This document shows positions 19,136 through 28,119 of a stretch of 64,000 nt of DNA, one piece after another. Position 1 is the first letter of the stretch. Each line of letters begins with the position of its first letter. The notes under the pieces were generated by a model. That model had not been told where the DNA came from, did not search any database, and saw only the letters and a program-made list of their open reading frames with translations. Source of the stretch: Treponema pedis (GTDB lineage Bacteria > Spirochaetota > Spirochaetia > Treponematales > Treponemataceae); NCBI RefSeq assembly GCF_017161325.1, contig NZ_CP045670.1, positions 1,605,367 through 1,669,366 on the forward strand. Direction: 5' to 3'. Made by a program: the position numbers and the translations under genes.

Positions 19136-20643
19136 AAAAGATGTTATTATTTGTTTTTGCAGCTGTGTGTCTGTTTTATTCATGTGCAAGCGTAAAAAAA
19201 AGCGGAAACGATACCGCTTCGATGGAAAATATTACCGAAAGCGGAATAAAACCTGAAACAAGCGAAACAGGCGGTACCGAGAAGGAAAAAAAAGACCTTT
19301 CCGAAAAGATAGAGAAAAAAAAGCCCGATGATAAGGCTTTACCTGAAAAAAACGGTGTTGTAAACAACGTTCCTCCTTCTTCTCCTATAACCGACCGTCC
19401 TGACCTTGAGCTTATTATTCCTTCAAACGATGATGAACATATAAATGAAGAATCTAAAATACTTGAGAAGCCTAAGCCTGCTTCCAAACCGAAAGAAGAG
19501 CAAAAAAAAGAAAAGAAAAAAGTTGAAAAGACATCTCCTGAAGCCGATAAAAAGCAGTTAAAACCTGAGCCTCCTTTAAAACCGAAAAAAGAGGTTAAGC
19601 CGGAGAAAAACTCTTCCGAACAGGTTGAAAAATCTTCTTTTCCGGAAAAGGCGGACAGCGAACGGCTTGAGAATACCGGACATTCGTTTGAAACGGAGCC
19701 GCCTAAAGAAGAAAGAAGAGACGAGCGGGATATGACCGCCGAATCGGCTTCGGAAGATAATTCGGAAGATAAAAAAAATACTTATAACGACGATAAAAGC
19801 CCTCAAGTATTTTCCGAATTCCCGAGTACGGAACCTGAGGAAACAAAGGAAAGCAGGGTTTCAAGAAATGTAAAAATGTATACCGGCCAAAAACTTGAAA
19901 TTACATATCCCGGTGAGGGCTGGGTTTATCTGGGTGAAACTACGGCTCAAAGGGGATTAAAATACGGTCAGAGGAAAATTCAGGACGGCGCTTCCGTTTT
20001 TAATTTCAGTGCGGAAACGGCAGGAAGTTATATTCTTAATTTTTCTTATTTTGATGTTTTTTCCGATGAATTTATATCGGATTCCGTTGCCGTAAATGTT
20101 GAAACTTCAAAGGAAAAACTTTCCAATACCGTTCGTGCTCCTGAGTATAAGGGTGCTGTGATTACAAGGACGGAAAACCTTAAGCCGAAGCAAAAAAGTG
20201 AAGAAAAAGAAAATATGGAAAAAAATGAGATAAGCTCAACGGTTTCTTCCACTCCTATGAAAAGTGAGCCTGAAAAAGAAAAAATGACTACGGTTTCGGA
20301 TTCACCGCAATTGACGGCTTCCGAAGAAAACGGTAAGGGTTTGTCAAAAACAACGGCTTCCCCGCAAGACCTTTTAGAAAGAACAAAAAAATTTATTGCG
20401 GAAGGGAATGCCGCAAGTGCACTTAGCACCTTAGATGAATTTTTTAAAAATTATACGGAAAGACAGGACGAGGGTTGGTTTTTCCGCGGCCAGGCTTACG
20501 AGCTTAACGGAAAAAAGAAAAATATTAAAGAAGCTTTAAAGGCTTATGAAACCTTAACGGAAGCATTTCCTGAAAGCTCTTTTTGGAATCAGGCAGATAC
20601 AAGAATCAGATATATTAAGAAATTTTATGTAAATGTAGATTGA
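19132..20643 (+). CDS. TPR lipoprotein with a long charged linker
   Basis: 503 residues from a GTG that overlaps the previous stop (GTGA). Signal peptide MKKMLLFVFAAVCLFYSCAS ends in the lipobox FYSC. Residues about 30-235 are a low-complexity Lys/Glu/Pro/Ser linker. Residues about 245-325 form a beta domain (KMYTGQKLEITYPGEGWVYL). After a second linker, the last 90 residues hold TPR-like repeats (ASALSTLDEFFKNYTERQD, GWFFRGQAYELNGKKKNIKE). It is probably anchored in the envelope and spans the periplasm. It is the last ordinary gene before the rhs cassette array. Confidence 0.75.
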   Translation: MKKMLLFVFAAVCLFYSCASVKKSGNDTASMENITESGIKPETSETGGTEKEKKDLSEKIEKKKPDDKALPEKNGVVNNVPPSSPITDRPDLELIIPSNDDEHINEESKILEKPKPASKPKEEQKKEKKKVEKTSPEADKKQLKPEPPLKPKKEVKPEKNSSEQVEKSSFPEKADSERLENTGHSFETEPPKEERRDERDMTAESASEDNSEDKKNTYNDDKSPQVFSEFPSTEPEETKESRVSRNVKMYTGQKLEITYPGEGWVYLGETTAQRGLKYGQRKIQDGASVFNFSAETAGSYILNFSYFDVFSDEFISDSVAVNVETSKEKLSNTVRAPEYKGAVITRTENLKPKQKSEEKENMEKNEISSTVSSTPMKSEPEKEKMTTVSDSPQLTASEENGKGLSKTTASPQDLLERTKKFIAEGNAASALSTLDEFFKNYTERQDEGWFFRGQAYELNGKKKNIKEALKAYETLTEAFPESSFWNQADTRIRYIKKFYVNVD

Positions 20644-20649
20644 TTAGTC

Positions 20650-20678
20650 TTGACAAGTAAAAAAAGATATGAGAGAAT
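20650..20678 (+). promoter_or_regulatory. Possible promoter at the left edge of the cassette array
   Basis: TTGACA at 20650-20655, a 17-base spacer, then GAGAAT (4 of 6 with TATAAT) at 20673-20678. It lies 6 bases after the TPR lipoprotein stop and would read into the array. Weak -10, so uncertain. Confidence 0.3.
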
Positions 20679-20794
20679 TGGAGAAAAGGGCGAGGGAATA
20701 AGTTACGGCTATACCTTGTTTGGAGAGGGAAGGGAGAGAGAGGCTTTTGCAGGTTATTCAAATTGTGTATTTGGGAATTTAATTGAGGGATTAT
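20673..20794 (+). pseudogene. Unit 1: 3' tail of a lost gene, probably a toxin tip
   Basis: After an in-frame TGA the frame is open for about 40 codons (GEGISYGYTLFGEG, FAGYSNCVFGNLIEGL) and stops four bases before the ATG of the next gene. The spacing to an immunity-type gene is that seen in the complete units, so this is probably the remnant end of an rhs tip. The tip family cannot be told. Confidence 0.35.
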
Positions 20795-20797
20795 AAA

Positions 20798-21424
20798 ATG
20801 GGCATTGACAATATAAAATACAATGAACTAATGCATAAGTTATATTCTACATCGCCTACAGAAGATATATTGAATAGATATGTATTAAGTGAAATTTATA
20901 GTCCTATAGCAGATTACCCAAATGCCGTTAAAATTATTATGGAAGCGGAAAAAAAATTGCTTTCTAATAAACTTTTATTTACAGGTGCGTATATTTGGAC
21001 AACACAAATTTTTAAAAAGAATCCTTTTCTCGTGATTTTAAAAGAGAGTATAGAGAAATTTTCTATAGAAGAAAAAGCTATTTATTATTATTTATCCGCT
21101 TTGGATTTAAATTATACTTTGCCGTCTGAGAAGGAGATAATAAAAAACTATTTAGAAAAATCAATTTCATATAATACTATTTTTGTTGCCAATTATTTAG
21201 ATTTATTAAAAATTGTAACAGATGATAATGAAAAAAAAAGTTTATTATATAAGGCAAAAAAAAATGTCAAAAGAGTTTTTACAGTTGAAGAATGCAAAAA
21301 ATTTGGGTATGAATATTATTATAATATTGACAACTATAATGACGAATATATAAAGGAAATATCTTTAAATGAATTTCAATATTTAACATTATTTCAAAAA
21401 AAAGAGTATGAAAATTTGCTTTAG
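20798..21424 (+). CDS. Unit 1: orphan immunity-type protein, unknown
   Basis: About 208 residues from the ATG at 20798 (GAGGG eight bases upstream); a TTG at 20783 in the same frame is less likely. No signal peptide, so cytosolic. It is mostly helical with Tyr/Lys/Glu-rich repeats (AIYYYLSALDLNYTLPSEKE, LLYKAKKNVKRVFTVEECKK), similar in feel to helical-repeat immunity proteins. I do not recognise the family. It stands in the immunity position behind a toxin remnant and in front of the next head. Confidence 0.5.
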   Translation: MGIDNIKYNELMHKLYSTSPTEDILNRYVLSEIYSPIADYPNAVKIIMEAEKKLLSNKLLFTGAYIWTTQIFKKNPFLVILKESIEKFSIEEKAIYYYLSALDLNYTLPSEKEIIKNYLEKSISYNTIFVANYLDLLKIVTDDNEKKSLLYKAKKNVKRVFTVEECKKFGYEYYYNIDNYNDEYIKEISLNEFQYLTLFQKKEYENLL

Positions 21425-21473
21425 AAAAAATATTGTAGTATACTTGAAATATTGTAAATTTAATTTATGAGAA

Positions 21474-21565
21474 ATAAAAACTAATTATTTATTAAGACAA
21501 CCCGCCTATCTCTTTCGGACAGCTATTGAAGCAGTACATGCAGTGAGGCAAAGCAGAACTTCCAG
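21474..21565 (+). repeat. Unit 2 head repeat, shortest form
   Basis: Only the first module is kept: the conserved CGGACAGCTATTGAAGC and GCAGTACATGCAGTGAGG, ending at CTTCCAG. The usual head ATG is ATA here. The preceding 20 bases (AATATTGTAAATTTAATTTA) are nearly the same as before the unit 4 head. Confidence 0.75.
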
Positions 21566-22112
21566 TAAAATATGGGCATGGCTAAAACATCCTATAGCCG
21601 CTACTAATGTTGGTAGAGCGAGAGATGGTGGTTCTAATATTTCAAGTGTAGCTACCAATTTTACCATAAATTTAAGTTTATCGTGGGCATATTATGATAA
21701 AGTGAAAAGAGATGAAGGAAGTGAAAGAGGCGCATTCCGTCATGCTTTGTGGCAATCAATTATTGCATCAAAAGATGGTTTTAGCGTTGCAACAGATATT
21801 GGAAATGGGCATGATAAAGATATATTAAAAATGAATAAACCTCCATATGCAGATTTAGAATCTGCTGATGCTTTTGCTGATCAGCTAAATAATATTATTG
21901 GTAGAGGTATAGGCTTAGATAATACTAATGCTTCTCCTTCAGAATCAGCAAAAATGGTTTTGGACGAATTTCATACTAATGGGCTGTTTACAGTAACAAA
22001 AAATGAAGATGGTAGCTATGGAGTACAGTATACACAGTTATCAAAAGAAGACTATGATTATGCTATTGGTATATTAAATAAATTGAATGAAAAAGGATTG
22101 ATAAATAAATGA
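21543..22112 (+). CDS. Unit 2: toxin tip fused directly to a head, no Rhs core
   Basis: About 189 residues from a GTG inside the head; the frame is open further upstream without a good start. The first nine residues (RQSRTSS) come from the head. The tip has the pattern GAFRHALWQSIIASKDGFSV followed by DIGNGHD, then DQLNNIIGRGIGL. The FRHALW...GNxHD signature is like the DUF6973-type domain found at Rhs C-termini. I infer a toxin; the activity is unknown. The immunity lipoprotein overlaps its stop by 4 bases. Confidence 0.55.
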   Translation: MRQSRTSSKIWAWLKHPIAATNVGRARDGGSNISSVATNFTINLSLSWAYYDKVKRDEGSERGAFRHALWQSIIASKDGFSVATDIGNGHDKDILKMNKPPYADLESADAFADQLNNIIGRGIGLDNTNASPSESAKMVLDEFHTNGLFTVTKNEDGSYGVQYTQLSKEDYDYAIGILNKLNEKGLINK

Positions 22113-22531
22113 AAAATATAGTATTTATTATTACTGTGATTTTAGTTTTTATGTCTTGTTCAATAAAACCTTCTTTTATAAGTAATATTGAAACTTATGG
22201 ATATGTAGATTTACAGGACTTTATTAAAGATGAGTTTGATTATTTATTGATAGTGGATGAGGGAAATTATATATCCGATATCATACCAAATATTAATAAT
22301 GATAGAGATTTTTGGTTAGGTCAAAAAATTTATTTTGTAAAAAATGATTTTATAGTGAAACAGATAAATATTGAGTATTATGTTTCTAAACCTGAAATGG
22401 ATTATATATCTTTTTTTTTTGAACATAATATTAAAGAAAATTATATAAAAAGATATAGAGGTGATACTGTTTTTAAGTGTATAGAAATACAATCAATATC
22501 AGGGGGTTTTAAATGTTATTATCTTGAATAA
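22109..22531 (+). CDS. Unit 2: immunity-position lipoprotein
   Basis: 140 residues. Signal peptide MKNIVFIITVILVFMSCSIK with lipobox FMSC, so it is envelope-anchored. The mature part is beta-rich and Asp/Tyr-rich. It begins at ATGA over the stop of the tip, the tight coupling expected of toxin/immunity pairs. Being lipidated, it would protect against a tip acting in the periplasm or at the envelope. No family recognised. Confidence 0.6.
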   Translation: MKNIVFIITVILVFMSCSIKPSFISNIETYGYVDLQDFIKDEFDYLLIVDEGNYISDIIPNINNDRDFWLGQKIYFVKNDFIVKQINIEYYVSKPEMDYISFFFEHNIKENYIKRYRGDTVFKCIEIQSISGGFKCYYLE

Positions 22532-22694
22532 AATTTTTAGATAAATTCCTTAAATTTAAAATATAAGAGGTCTATATTATAGAAATTATATAAATAACGC
22601 AAATATATTATGACATACGTAGGAATGAAACTATAAAAACTGACTGTAAAATAAAAAATCGGATGGAAGTTAAGTAATGTAAGAGAAAAATCTT

Positions 22695-23165
22695 ATGAAA
22701 ATAAACCATTGCATTTATTCACAGTCTAACTATCTTATTCTGACAGCGATTGCAAGGGAGCAAAAGCAATTTATAAAAATTGCTTTTGCCGTACATCTTT
22801 CCGCAGTAATTTCTGCAGGTATATGCCGAAGCGAAAGCGGAGCCCTGAAAAGCGCGGTGCTCAATTTTGTTTTCTTCATAATACTAAAAAACAAAATTGA
22901 GCAGTCCGCCGCTCAAAGATGCTTACGCACCTTTGAACTTCGAGTATTCGATAAAACATCGAGGATTAAACCTTTAAATTTACTGAATGCCCCCTTATCG
23001 GAGGTTTTTCCGCTTCTGGAAGGAAGCGGAAAAACAATGGCTTTTGGAAATAGACATGATGGATGCAAGGAGCGAGAAAAAATTAACCGCAGGCGTACTT
23101 TATGGACGTTGAGGATTAATTTTTTTGAAGCGCCGCCGCAGACGGCGTGTATATTTTCAAAAGAG
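22695..23165 (+). repeat. Unit 3 head repeat
   Basis: Starts at ATGAAAATAAACC and ends at the constant border ATATTTTCAAAAGAG. Hairpin modules: AAAGCAATTT/AAATTGCTTT, CAATTTTGTTTT/AACAAAATTG, CAAAGATG/CACCTTTG, GTTTTTCCGCTT/AAGCGGAAAAAC and ACGCCG-type GCCGCC/GGCG. Nearly identical to the unit 12 and unit 16 heads over long blocks. Confidence 0.8.
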
Positions 23166-23318
23166 ATGATACATGCAAATAACTACGGCGATAACGAAGA
23201 ACAAAAGGAAAAACGTTACTACTACCATAGTGACCACTTAGGCAGTGCACAGTTTGTAACCGACTGGAGAGGGAAGCAATACGAGCATATAGAGTACACG
23301 CCTTATGGGGAACTATGG

Positions 23319-23393
23319 ACTTACAAGTCAAAAACAGCAAAGCTGTTTTTGACGACATATAATAATTTCCTTGCAAAGTAGCCCGAAGGGCTG
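23319..23393 (+). repeat. 75-bp in-frame palindromic element, copy 1
   Basis: Inserted after the TGG of YGELW. Contains AAAACAGC/GCTGTTTT and CAGCCC/GGGCTG-type pairing (here TAGCCC). Carries the TAG at 23379-23381. Confidence 0.8.
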
Positions 23394-24266
23394 ATAGAGG
23401 AGACTGCACCGGGAATAGATAAGTTACCGTTCAGATTTACGGGGAAAGAGCTTGACGAGGAAACGGGATTATACTATTATGGAGCTAGGTATCTTGATCC
23501 GAAATATTCGAGGTGGCTGAGTGGAGACCCTGCACTAGGTGAGTACATACCCAAAGCACCGATAGATGATGAAGCTAAAAAGCATAACGAAAACCTGCCG
23601 GGAATAGGTGGGGTGTTTAATACCGTCAATCTACATGTTTATCACTATGCGGGAAATAATCCGATTAAGTATGTGGATCCGGATGGAAGAAGCGATAGTA
23701 ATATTTGGACTGAAATGAAAAATGCTGTAGTTCCAGCAATAAATTTTGATTTTGGTGTTGATTATTATAATTTATCTGTGCAACGATATGATGAAGGTAA
23801 CTATATTGAAGGATTTCTATATAGTGTTGATTGTCTATGCGAAGCAGCATATGATAGTTTAATAGTTTATGCAGGAGTAAAACTTGTTGGTGGTCTTATA
23901 AAATCAACTTTAGGTATTTTGACTAGTACAACAGCAGGATTAGGGGAAACTGAGATAGATAGAGCTTTGTCATCTGCAGAGCGTGTTCAGCATGATGCCA
24001 GGCATTTAATTGATTCAGGTATACTGCCTAAGTGGAATAATTCTACAAAAGAGATCGCTCAGTCTTTATATAAAACAATTTTATCAGAACCAAGTTATAT
24101 ATTTGATTCTGTATTGAAAGGCGGCGAAAGCGTTCGTGGATACATAGGTTCTATTGATGGACAAAGTATTGCTGTTCTCTTGTACACATCTGGAGATAAA
24201 ATAGGCCAAATTGCAACATCATTTGTGCCAACAGTGAAACAACTTACCGAATGGGGGGTGAAGTAA

Positions 24267-24728
24267 ATGGAATATACAATTTATTTGCTGTTTTACGGAA
24301 AAAGGTTAGATATTTTTAAGAAAATATGTAGTGATTTTGATCTAGAATTATTGAATGATACTGTATCTATAAAGAGGGAAGTTGATAAAGATAATGAAGA
24401 ATTTATTTCAGTTGATAAGATATTTGAATATGCTAAAAATAATAATAATTTTTATTCTTCCATCTATTATGCAGTAAAAAATAATGTAGATTTTAAATTT
24501 ATTGTTTTAACATTTACCTATGACAATAATTTAATTATTGGATTTTATGCACCAGAAGACTCTATGACAGACAAGAAATGCATTGATTTAGCCAACAAAA
24601 TTTACAAAATCTATGATGCTGATGGTGTAAAAATACTTTTTGAAAATTTACCTCCGAGTTCTAAAAATGAATATGATACTAGTGAGCCGTTTTTATCACT
24701 AGAAATTCAAAAATGGATTTGTCGATAA
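24267..24728 (+). CDS. Unit 3: cytosolic immunity-position protein
   Basis: 153 residues. GGGGGTG precedes the ATG, which follows the tip stop directly. No signal peptide or membrane helix. Alternating strands and helices (VDFKFIVLTFTYDNNLIIGF, KCIDLANKIYKIYDADGVKI). The cytosolic location agrees with a tip that would act on nucleic acid inside the cell. Family not recognised. Confidence 0.6.
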   Translation: MEYTIYLLFYGKRLDIFKKICSDFDLELLNDTVSIKREVDKDNEEFISVDKIFEYAKNNNNFYSSIYYAVKNNVDFKFIVLTFTYDNNLIIGFYAPEDSMTDKKCIDLANKIYKIYDADGVKILFENLPPSSKNEYDTSEPFLSLEIQKWICR

Positions 24729-24768
24729 TATTTACTAAAATATTTTGATACAATATGTGAGATTTGAT

Positions 24769-25266
24769 ATGAGACTAAATTTAAAAGAGATTTTCAATAA
24801 AGAAGATATCCAAGTTTTTAGAATAAGTAAAGAAATAAATGATTACTTACAATTAGGAAAACATTCTGAAAAACTTATTGAGCTTGGAGGTTTTAATTAT
24901 TTATTAAATAAATGGGATGAGGTTGTTAGTAAACTTCCGTATGATAAATCTTTTCATTATCAACATGATGATTATCTGCATCATTTAAATATTAGATGTT
25001 CTATTTTTGATGTAGAATAAAATTGTAAAATCACAAAAAAAATAAAAGAATTTATAAAAAAAACAGATAAAATATTTATCAAAAAGACAGTTGAAGTTAC
25101 TTATGTTTGGATAAATCGAAATAGCACTAAAGAGCCCGAAGATTCAAAAGTATACTGGTTTTACTACCGAGTTCCTCCTGAAAGAATTCCAAATTGGTAT
25201 TCCGAAAATAGTACTGAAATGAAAATATATCGTGAATGGATGAGGTCGTGTAATGCAAATACTTGA
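24769..25266 (+). pseudogene. Unit 3: second immunity-type gene, broken by a TAA
   Basis: From the ATG at 24769 the frame reads LIELGGFNYLLNKWDEVVSK, then YQHDDYLHHLNIR, and meets TAA at 25018. The same frame then continues for 81 codons with FIKKTVEVTYVW, VYWFYYRVPPERIPNWY to TGA at 25264. The intact neighbour at 25253 has the same plan: VLNKWKKACEDMP, YEYLNNLCTRN, KKKTVVVKESVW, HWYNYRIPKEHILDW. So this is an older paralogue killed by one nonsense change. The pattern DDYLxxLxxR occurs in several small bacteriocin/CDI-type immunity proteins. Confidence 0.7.
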
Positions 25267-25645
25267 GAATGTAGATGATTTTATTGCTAAAACTAAATAT
25301 TCAATTTTAGTTAAAAAATTTGGCTTACCCTATGTTTTAAACAAATGGAAAAAAGCTTGTGAAGATATGCCATTTAGAAAAGAATACTTAATTTATGAGT
25401 ATTTAAATAATTTATGCACGCGAAATGTATTGGAAGAAATATTTACCCATTGTGATGCTTCTGATGAAGAGAGAAAAATATTGGCAGATTGCGATAACCT
25501 TTTTAAGAAAAAAACAGTAGTTGTAAAAGAATCTGTATGGGAAAAAAAAGACGATGGTCCGATATTGCATTGGTATAATTATCGTATTCCTAAAGAACAC
25601 ATTTTAGATTGGTTTCCTGAAGGATTGAAAATTGTAGAAAGTTAA
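25253..25645 (+). CDS. Unit 3: third immunity-type protein, paralogue of the broken gene upstream
   Basis: 130 residues, cytosolic, no signal peptide. The ATG overlaps the end of the extended upstream frame by 14 bases, with GAGG upstream, so the pair was translationally coupled. Key segments: FGLPYVLNKWKKACEDM, YEYLNNLCTRNVLEEI and HWYNYRIPKEHILDWFPEG. It stands alone with no tip of its own, so it may protect against a toxin no longer encoded here. Confidence 0.6.
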   Translation: MQILENVDDFIAKTKYSILVKKFGLPYVLNKWKKACEDMPFRKEYLIYEYLNNLCTRNVLEEIFTHCDASDEERKILADCDNLFKKKTVVVKESVWEKKDDGPILHWYNYRIPKEHILDWFPEGLKIVES

Positions 25646-25698
25646 TTATAAGTAAAAGGTATTATATTTGCAATATTGTAAATTTAACTTATGAAAAA

Positions 25699-26188
25699 AT
25701 GAAAACTAGGTGTTTATTAAAAAAGTCTAACTATCTCCTCCGGACAGCGATTGAAGCAGTACATGCAGTGAGGCAAAGCCGAACTTCCAGCCCAATCCTT
25801 TTTGCGGTGTGTATAAGCAAAAAGCAAGCTCTGACCGGAGGAAAGAGCCTTGCCTGTGAAGACAAATGCAGCAAAAAGATTGGAGCGGTATTGGTGCAGC
25901 AAGCCGATAGGCGCAGCTTCGAAGCAAGCGCGATGCCGATACTTGTTTACTTTTATATTATAATGATAAACAAGTATATGCAGTCTGCCAAAAGAAGATT
26001 ATTATTAAATAAAAGCATCTTATCGGAGGTTTTTTCGCTTACGATAGGAAGCGAAAAAACGATGACTTTTGAAAATAGACATGTTGGATGCAAGGAGCGA
26101 GAAAAAATTAACCGCAGGCGTACTTTATGTACGTTGAGGATTAATTTTTTTGAAGCGACGCCGCAGACGGCGTGTATATTTTCAACAG
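25699..26188 (+). repeat. Unit 4 head repeat
   Basis: Modules in order: GCAGTACATGCAGTGAGG; GCAAGCTCT/AGAGCCTTGC; GCTTCGAAGC; ATACTTGTTTA/TAAACAAGTAT; a TTTTTTCGCTT/AAGCGAAAAAA hairpin; GGCGTAC/GTACG and ACGCCG/CGGCGT. Ends in TTTTCAACAG, a variant of the usual border. Confidence 0.8.
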
Positions 26189-27210
26189 CGATGACCCACA
26201 CGGATAACAGTGGAGACAATGAAGAGCAAAAGGAAAAGAGATACTACTACCATAGTGACCACTTAGGAAGCGCACAGTTTGTAACGGACTGGAGAGGGAA
26301 GCAATATGAACATATTGAATACACACCCTATGGAGAGTTATGGGTAGAGGAAACTGCACCTGGAATAGATAAACTTCCCTTTAGGTTTACGGGAAAAGAG
26401 CTTGATGAGGAAACGGGACTGTACTACTATGGAGCGAGGTACTTAGATCCGAAATATTCAAGGTGGCTGAGCGGAGATCCGGCATTAGGGGAGTACATTC
26501 CTAAAGCGCCCATTGACGATGAGGCTAAGAAACACAACGAAAACTTACCAAATGGTGGAGTTTATAATGCAATTAACTTGCATGTATTTAATTATGGTAA
26601 TAATAATCCTATAAAATATAATGATCCTACCGGTGAAATTCCATTTATGGTTGTAACTGGTGTGATCGGTGCCTTTATTGCTGGTGGTTATAGTATTGCG
26701 AGTGATCTTACTAATGGACGAAATGTTAATTGGAAAAAAGCTGGTGCATATGCTGCTGCAGGTGGATTAGCAGGCTTAACATTAGGTGGCGTAGCTGCGA
26801 TGGTCACAACTACAACACCTTTGGTAGCAGGTTCTGCAACAGCTAGTTTTAGTTCTGTTACTGGTCTTGGGGTAAGTACTACAGGAAGTGCTGCACTAGG
26901 ATTACCTCTTGCTAGTCAAATTTATGAAAAATTTTCACATGCATTAACATCTGCTCAATTAAGCTCTGTAAAAAAAGTTGCTGAAATATCTCATGCGTTA
27001 AAAACTCATAAAAATTTGACTGGAGAATTATTAGATCCAGGACATATTACAAAACTTAAAAATAGTATGGTGGGATTACAAAAATCTCTAATAAGTATTC
27101 AAAATAGTTTAAAAAATCCTAATTTAACTCAAGAAGCCAGAAATGTACTTAAAATGGCAGAAAATGAAGCTACTTCTATAATTAATAGAATTGGAGAATT
27201 AATAAATTAA
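25699..27210 (+). CDS. Unit 4: Rhs core stub with Ntox28-like tip
   Basis: 503 codons open from the head ATG to the stop, so the head is read through as about 163 odd basic residues; no ribosome site precedes this ATG. The core runs from MTHTDNSGDNEEQ to DPTG. The tip starts with a glycine-rich hydrophobic region (VVTGVIGAFIAGGYSIASDL, AYAAAGGLAGLTLGG), as in pretoxin/translocation segments. It ends with HALKTHKNLTGEL, KLKNSMVGLQKSLISIQNSL and LTQEARNVLKMAENEA, which follows the plan of polymorphic toxin type 28 (a predicted RNase). The fit is by eye. Confidence 0.6.
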   Translation: MKTRCLLKKSNYLLRTAIEAVHAVRQSRTSSPILFAVCISKKQALTGGKSLACEDKCSKKIGAVLVQQADRRSFEASAMPILVYFYIIMINKYMQSAKRRLLLNKSILSEVFSLTIGSEKTMTFENRHVGCKEREKINRRRTLCTLRINFFEATPQTACIFSTAMTHTDNSGDNEEQKEKRYYYHSDHLGSAQFVTDWRGKQYEHIEYTPYGELWVEETAPGIDKLPFRFTGKELDEETGLYYYGARYLDPKYSRWLSGDPALGEYIPKAPIDDEAKKHNENLPNGGVYNAINLHVFNYGNNNPIKYNDPTGEIPFMVVTGVIGAFIAGGYSIASDLTNGRNVNWKKAGAYAAAGGLAGLTLGGVAAMVTTTTPLVAGSATASFSSVTGLGVSTTGSAALGLPLASQIYEKFSHALTSAQLSSVKKVAEISHALKTHKNLTGELLDPGHITKLKNSMVGLQKSLISIQNSLKNPNLTQEARNVLKMAENEATSIINRIGELIN

Positions 27211-27620
27211 TGAAACGCATTTATATAGATTGTATTAAACATTTTCATAATAGACAACGGCCTAATAAAATTTTAAAAGATACCGTTACTTCTTATTATA
27301 TAGAACAAGGTTTATCTTTACCTGAAGGGTATCATGAATTAATATATGACTATTCAAAAATTGATATAAATACAGTTGATGATGATATGTTAGCATGTAT
27401 GTATTGGGATTGCCCTATTTTATCAGATGAATTTATCTGTTATTGTTTACCAAGATTTTTAATAAAAGTGTTGGAAGATGGAAGCGATTACTGTTTATTT
27501 ATTCGTTTAAATGAATTTAACTTTGAAGAATTGTCTTATAATGATTGTAATATTTTACTACGGCTAATAAAAGAAATGAGTGTAGATGAGGAACTAATCA
27601 TAGAAAATAAAGGTAATTAG
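27210..27620 (+). CDS. Unit 4: cytosolic immunity-position protein
   Basis: 136 residues, starting with a 1-base overlap on the tip stop; GGAG lies upstream. No signal peptide. The pattern DDDMLACMYWDCPILSDEFI, then CYCLPRFLIKVLEDG, resembles small helical proteins of the DUF6714 type found near toxins, but I am not sure of the family. The cytosolic site fits a nuclease tip. Confidence 0.6.
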   Translation: MKRIYIDCIKHFHNRQRPNKILKDTVTSYYIEQGLSLPEGYHELIYDYSKIDINTVDDDMLACMYWDCPILSDEFICYCLPRFLIKVLEDGSDYCLFIRLNEFNFEELSYNDCNILLRLIKEMSVDEELIIENKGN

Positions 27621-27723
27621 TGGTATGAAAATTTATATATATGAAATTAAAATATTTATGTTAAAGCTTGGAAATGAATACATAGTATGGTTGTATAACC
27701 TGCGGTAAAAAATTAGAAAAAAA

Positions 27724-28119
27724 ATGAAGAGTAATTATTTATTTAAGCAGCCTAACTATCTCACATTTCGGACAGCGATTGAAAGGGAGCAAAAGCAATT
27801 TATAAAAATTGCTTTTGCTGTACATCTTTCCGCAGTAATTTCTGCGGAAAGATACCGAAGCGATAGCGAAGCCCTGAAAAGCGCGGTGCTCAATTTTGTT
27901 TTCTTCATAATATTGAAAAACAAAATTGAGCAGTCCGAAGCTCAAAGCTGCTTACGCAAAAAGCTATCACTATCTGAAATCCCCACTGACAGGACTTTTG
28001 AAAATAGGTGGAGCAGATACAAGGAGCCTAGTAAAAATAAAGCGGAGGCGTATCTGGTATACGTCGAGCATTTATTTTTACGTAGCGACGCAGGAGATGC
28101 CCGCATATTTTCAAAAGAG
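27724..28119 (+). repeat. Unit 5 head repeat
   Basis: Modules: AAAGCAATTT/AAATTGCTTT, TTTCCGCAG/CTGCGGAAA, CAATTTTGTTTT/AACAAAATTG, then CGTATCTGGTATACG, ending in TTTTCAAAAGAG. Confidence 0.8.

Larger units (their letters stand above)
22695..24266 (+). pseudogene. Unit 3: rhs core stub plus toxin tip, one amber stop
   Basis: One frame runs from the head ATG through the core (RYYYHSDHLGSAQFVTDW, YTPYGELW) into a 25-residue palindromic insert, where TAG at 23379 stands in place of CAG of sister copies. After it the frame is open to 24266. After DPDG comes a tip of about 190 residues with a hydrophobic lead (GVKLVGGLIKSTLGILTSTT), then RVQHDARHLIDSGILPKW, then RGYIGSIDGQSIAVLLYTSG, QIATSFVPTVKQLTEWG. 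The His-Arg-rich start and beta-strand end resemble BECR-fold RNase tips, but this is not certain. Confidence 0.6.

Noticed and set aside
25699..26188. Head-encoded peptide as a real N-terminal domain
   Set aside because: The sequence is basic, hairpin-derived, often frameshifted between units, and has no ribosome site; open frames over some heads may be incidental or a by-product of in-frame modules.
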